The notes under the pieces were generated by a model. It saw nothing but the letters and a program-made list of their open reading frames with translations, did not search any database and was not told the origin of the DNA. A stretch of 31,746 nucleotides of DNA from an uncultured bacterium (lineage in GTDB: Bacteria; Actinomycetota; Coriobacteriia; Coriobacteriales; Coriobacteriaceae): assembly GCA_905215385.1 (NCBI GenBank), contig CAJMPY010000027.1:1-31746 (forward strand), read 5' to 3'. This document shows, piece by piece, positions 29,893 through 31,746 of this stretch. The stretch's first letter is position 1; every line of letters starts with the position of its first letter. Made by a program: the position numbers and the translations under genes.

Positions 29893-29985
29893 CTACTTCT
29901 TTCGGCGGTGAATCACGTTGATGGCGTAACCGACGAGCATGGCCAAGACGATGACAATAAAGCCGATCAGGGGATTGTCGTTCAT
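29893..29985 (-). CDS. 30-residue single-helix membrane peptide
   Basis: A frame too short for standard gene calling: MNDNPLIGFIVIVLAMLVGY, then AINVIHRRKK, ending in TAG. GGAGG is at 5-6 nt upstream, overlapping the stop codon of the lipid-kinase gene (gap of 9 nt). A single hydrophobic helix with a basic C-terminus gives N-out topology. The strong SD, the tight spacing and the terminator right after it support a real gene. Function unknown; it may attach to or modify the kinase or another membrane partner. Confidence 0.7.
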   Translation of the reverse strand: MNDNPLIGFIVIVLAMLVGYAINVIHRRKK

Positions 29986-29994
29986 GGGGTCCTC

Positions 29995-30912
29995 CTATTT
30001 TCCGAGCGGTGAGAATTCGTCGACGATGAGGTCGAGGCATTGCGGAAGCGCGCGGGCTCCAAAGACGCCCGAATTGCTGGAGATAATCTCGCCATCGAAC
30101 TGCATGCCCAGCGACGGGGTGCAGGTGATCTTGGCTTCCTTGGTCTGGATGATCTTGAACTGCGGGCGCCCGAGTACCTTGCCGGCGGGGTCAAGCGCAG
30201 CGGTGATCACAGTAGGCAGCAGCTGCACGGTGCGCACGGGTTCGATGACCGCAATATCGACCATGCCATCGTTCATGCGGCAGTCGGGGAACAGGTTGAT
30301 GTCGTTTTGAATGACCGAGGTATTGCCCGCCATGCAGCAGATGCCGTCGAGCTCCTCGACAATGCCGTCGTGCTCAATGGTAAAGTGCGCCACCGTGGGG
30401 TTGGGCGTGGCGAGAGCGGAGAGGAAGTAGGCGATCTCGCCGATGTCGTTTTTGGTGGGAGCGGCCTTCATCATGATCTCGGCGTCGAAGCCCGAGCCGG
30501 CGATGATGATAAAGCCGTGGCGCTTCTCTCTGCCGTTCTCGTCGAGCCAAAAGAGCTCGCCCATGTCCACTTTGACCGTGCGACCGGCGCGGCAAGCCTT
30601 GGCAAGCGCCGCCGCCTCAGGGGCATTGCCGATGTTGTTGAAGAACAGGCAGGCCGTGCCGGAGGGGAAGACGAGCGTGGGGACGCCGCATCCGCGCATC
30701 TGGTCGAGCACGTTGGAGACGGTGCCGTCGCCGCCCGAAATCACCACGCGATCAAACTCGCGCACGTCTGCCACGGCGTCCTCGGGTTCCATGCCATCGC
30801 CGATAAAACGCATCACGACCTCGTCGCCGCCCTGTGCAAGGGCGTGCGTGAATGCGTAGATTTCATCTGAGCTGGGACCCGATGCCGGATTGTGGATGAT
30901 AAGGCAGCGCAT
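29995..30912 (-). CDS. Diacylglycerol kinase-family lipid kinase
   Basis: 305 residues, start ATG 30912 with GGGA about 8 nt upstream. DAGK catalytic fold: NPASGPSSDE at the start, GGDGT (60-64) with VSNVLDQM, FPSGTACLFFNNIGN and the acidic FDGEIISSNSGVFGARALPQ region. The family (YegS/BmrU/DgkB) phosphorylates diacylglycerol or related lipids at the inner membrane face, with ATP. No membrane segment. Probably the first gene of a two-gene operon with the 30-residue membrane peptide. Confidence 0.9.
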   Translation of the reverse strand: MRCLIIHNPASGPSSDEIYAFTHALAQGGDEVVMRFIGDGMEPEDAVADVREFDRVVISGGDGTVSNVLDQMRGCGVPTLVFPSGTACLFFNNIGNAPEAAALAKACRAGRTVKVDMGELFWLDENGREKRHGFIIIAGSGFDAEIMMKAAPTKNDIGEIAYFLSALATPNPTVAHFTIEHDGIVEELDGICCMAGNTSVIQNDINLFPDCRMNDGMVDIAVIEPVRTVQLLPTVITAALDPAGKVLGRPQFKIIQTKEAKITCTPSLGMQFDGEIISSNSGVFGARALPQCLDLIVDEFSPLGK

Positions 30913-30940
30913 ACTTACGTTCCCGTTCTGTGACTAACCG

Positions 30941-30948
30941 AGTATAGT
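30941..30948. promoter_or_regulatory. Overlapping divergent -10 boxes
   Basis: AGTATAGT gives TATAGT on the plus strand (30943-30948) and TATACT on the minus strand (30946-30941), between the divergent RNase D and lipid-kinase genes. No clear -35. Confidence 0.35.
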
Positions 30949-31010
30949 TGTAGGGCAATGCCGATATCCTACCCGTGTTTTTCGGGCCTAACCTTATTCG
31001 ATGGGTTGAT

Positions 31011-31746
31011 ATGTACATTTCCACACATCAGGCTCTGGTCGACTTTTGCCAGCGCGCCCGCGAGTTCGACGCGATCGCCGTCGACACCGAGTTTTTGCGC
31101 GAGCGCACGTTCCATCCGCGCCTGTGCCTGGTTCAGATTGCCACCCCTGCCGAGAGCGTCGCTGTCGATCCGCTGGTGATCGACGACCTGTCGCCGCTTG
31201 CCGAGCTTATGGCCGACGAGAGCGTGATCAAGGTCTTCCACGCCTGCTCGCAGGACATGGAAGTTATGCTCCACACTGTGGGAGCGTTGCCGCGACCGAT
31301 TTTTGATACGCAGGTTGCCGCCGCCTTTTTGGGCGAGCGCCAGCAGATTTCGTATGGAGCGCTCGTTCAGGCGTTCTGCGGCGTATCGCTGCCCAAGACC
31401 GAGTCGCTAACCGATTGGTCGCGCCGCCCGCTGAGCGATAAGCAGATCGAGTACGCGATCGATGACGTCAAGTACTTGATCGTCGCCTATACCGAGATGA
31501 TGAGTCGCCTGCGCGAGCTGGGCCGTGTGGACTGGGTGCTCGACGAGTTGCGCCCGCTGGCCAACGAGTCGCACTATCGCGCCGATCGCCACGAGGCGTT
31601 CCGCAAGGTCAAACGCATCAATTCGTGCAGCCGTCACCAGCTGGGTATCGCGCGCGAGCTCGCCGCCTGGCGCGAGGATCGCGCCGAGCGCCGCAACATC
31701 CCGCGCAAGTGGGTCATGTCCGACGACACGCTGCTGGCGCTTGTGA
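31011..31746 (+). CDS. rnd: Ribonuclease D, 5' part (cut by window end)
   Basis: At least 245 residues, start ATG 31011; the SD is weak. DEDD-type 3'-5' exonuclease that trims tRNA and other small RNAs. Motif I AVDTEFLRERTF (D25, E27), motif II FHACSQDMEVML (D82) and motif III YAIDDVKYLI are present, and the HRDC domain begins at about residue 210 (SRHQLGIARELAAWRED). The frame is open at the window end, so the remaining HRDC part lies outside. Confidence 0.92.
   Translation, partial: MYISTHQALVDFCQRAREFDAIAVDTEFLRERTFHPRLCLVQIATPAESVAVDPLVIDDLSPLAELMADESVIKVFHACSQDMEVMLHTVGALPRPIFDTQVAAAFLGERQQISYGALVQAFCGVSLPKTESLTDWSRRPLSDKQIEYAIDDVKYLIVAYTEMMSRLRELGRVDWVLDELRPLANESHYRADRHEAFRKVKRINSCSRHQLGIARELAAWREDRAERRNIPRKWVMSDDTLLALV

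Overview
The window looks like chromosome from a gut Coriobacteriia, most likely a Collinsella-type Actinobacterium. This rests on the GC-rich coding DNA with strong third-position G/C bias, the gene set, and intergenic repeats of a style I associate with that group; no 16S or marker gene is present, so the assignment is an inference. The one clear compositional exception is an AT-rich stretch at about 2.5-4.05 kb carrying a DUF2087 protein and an MFS transporter, which looks acquired.

Layout. At 0-2.1 kb there are two minus-strand genes of unknown role: a LOTUS-like protein with an acidic tail and a membrane protein with a Ser/Thr/Asn-rich tail. At 2.2-4.05 kb lie a small conserved protein and the AT-rich island. 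At 4.2-11 kb, plus-strand housekeeping genes follow: glutamine-dependent NAD+ synthetase, a DapL/PatA-like aminotransferase, L-lactate dehydrogenase, a DUF2974 alpha/beta hydrolase and a nucleoid-associated protein. At 11.2-15.3 kb is a minus-strand lysine operon: a lysine riboswitch, an in-frame LysA-DapA fusion, DapB and DapH. A divergent M20 deacetylase stands beside it. With the aminotransferase at 6.3 kb, these genes could supply the acetyl-branch steps from aspartate semialdehyde to lysine. At 16.7-20.2 kb are a HigBA toxin-antitoxin pair, a small membrane protein, a lipid-anchored-looking FxLYD protein whose ribosome-binding site is buried in a hairpin, and an XRE-like regulator with a Ser/Thr kinase. 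At 20.2-23.9 kb are a secreted coiled-coil lysozyme-like protein and a D-aspartate-ligase-like ATP-grasp enzyme followed by an aspartate racemase (cell-wall cross-bridge). At 24-27.5 kb is an ECF transporter (T, fused A1-A2, S) whose S gene follows a 22-residue leader peptide with three consecutive Trp codons and an attenuator, which points to tryptophan uptake. At 27.7-31.7 kb are a secreted sortase-anchored C69 dipeptidase, a 30-residue membrane peptide next to a diacylglycerol-kinase-family gene, and the 5' part of RNase D.

The strongest non-coding observations are two copies, 15 kb apart, of a structured element with conserved purine-rich loops and independently re-paired stems (11121-11218 and 26590-26690); the Trp attenuator; the lysine riboswitch; and a terminator placed directly before the aminotransferase start codon. 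The lysine and tryptophan systems together suggest that amino-acid supply in this organism is largely controlled by RNA leaders.
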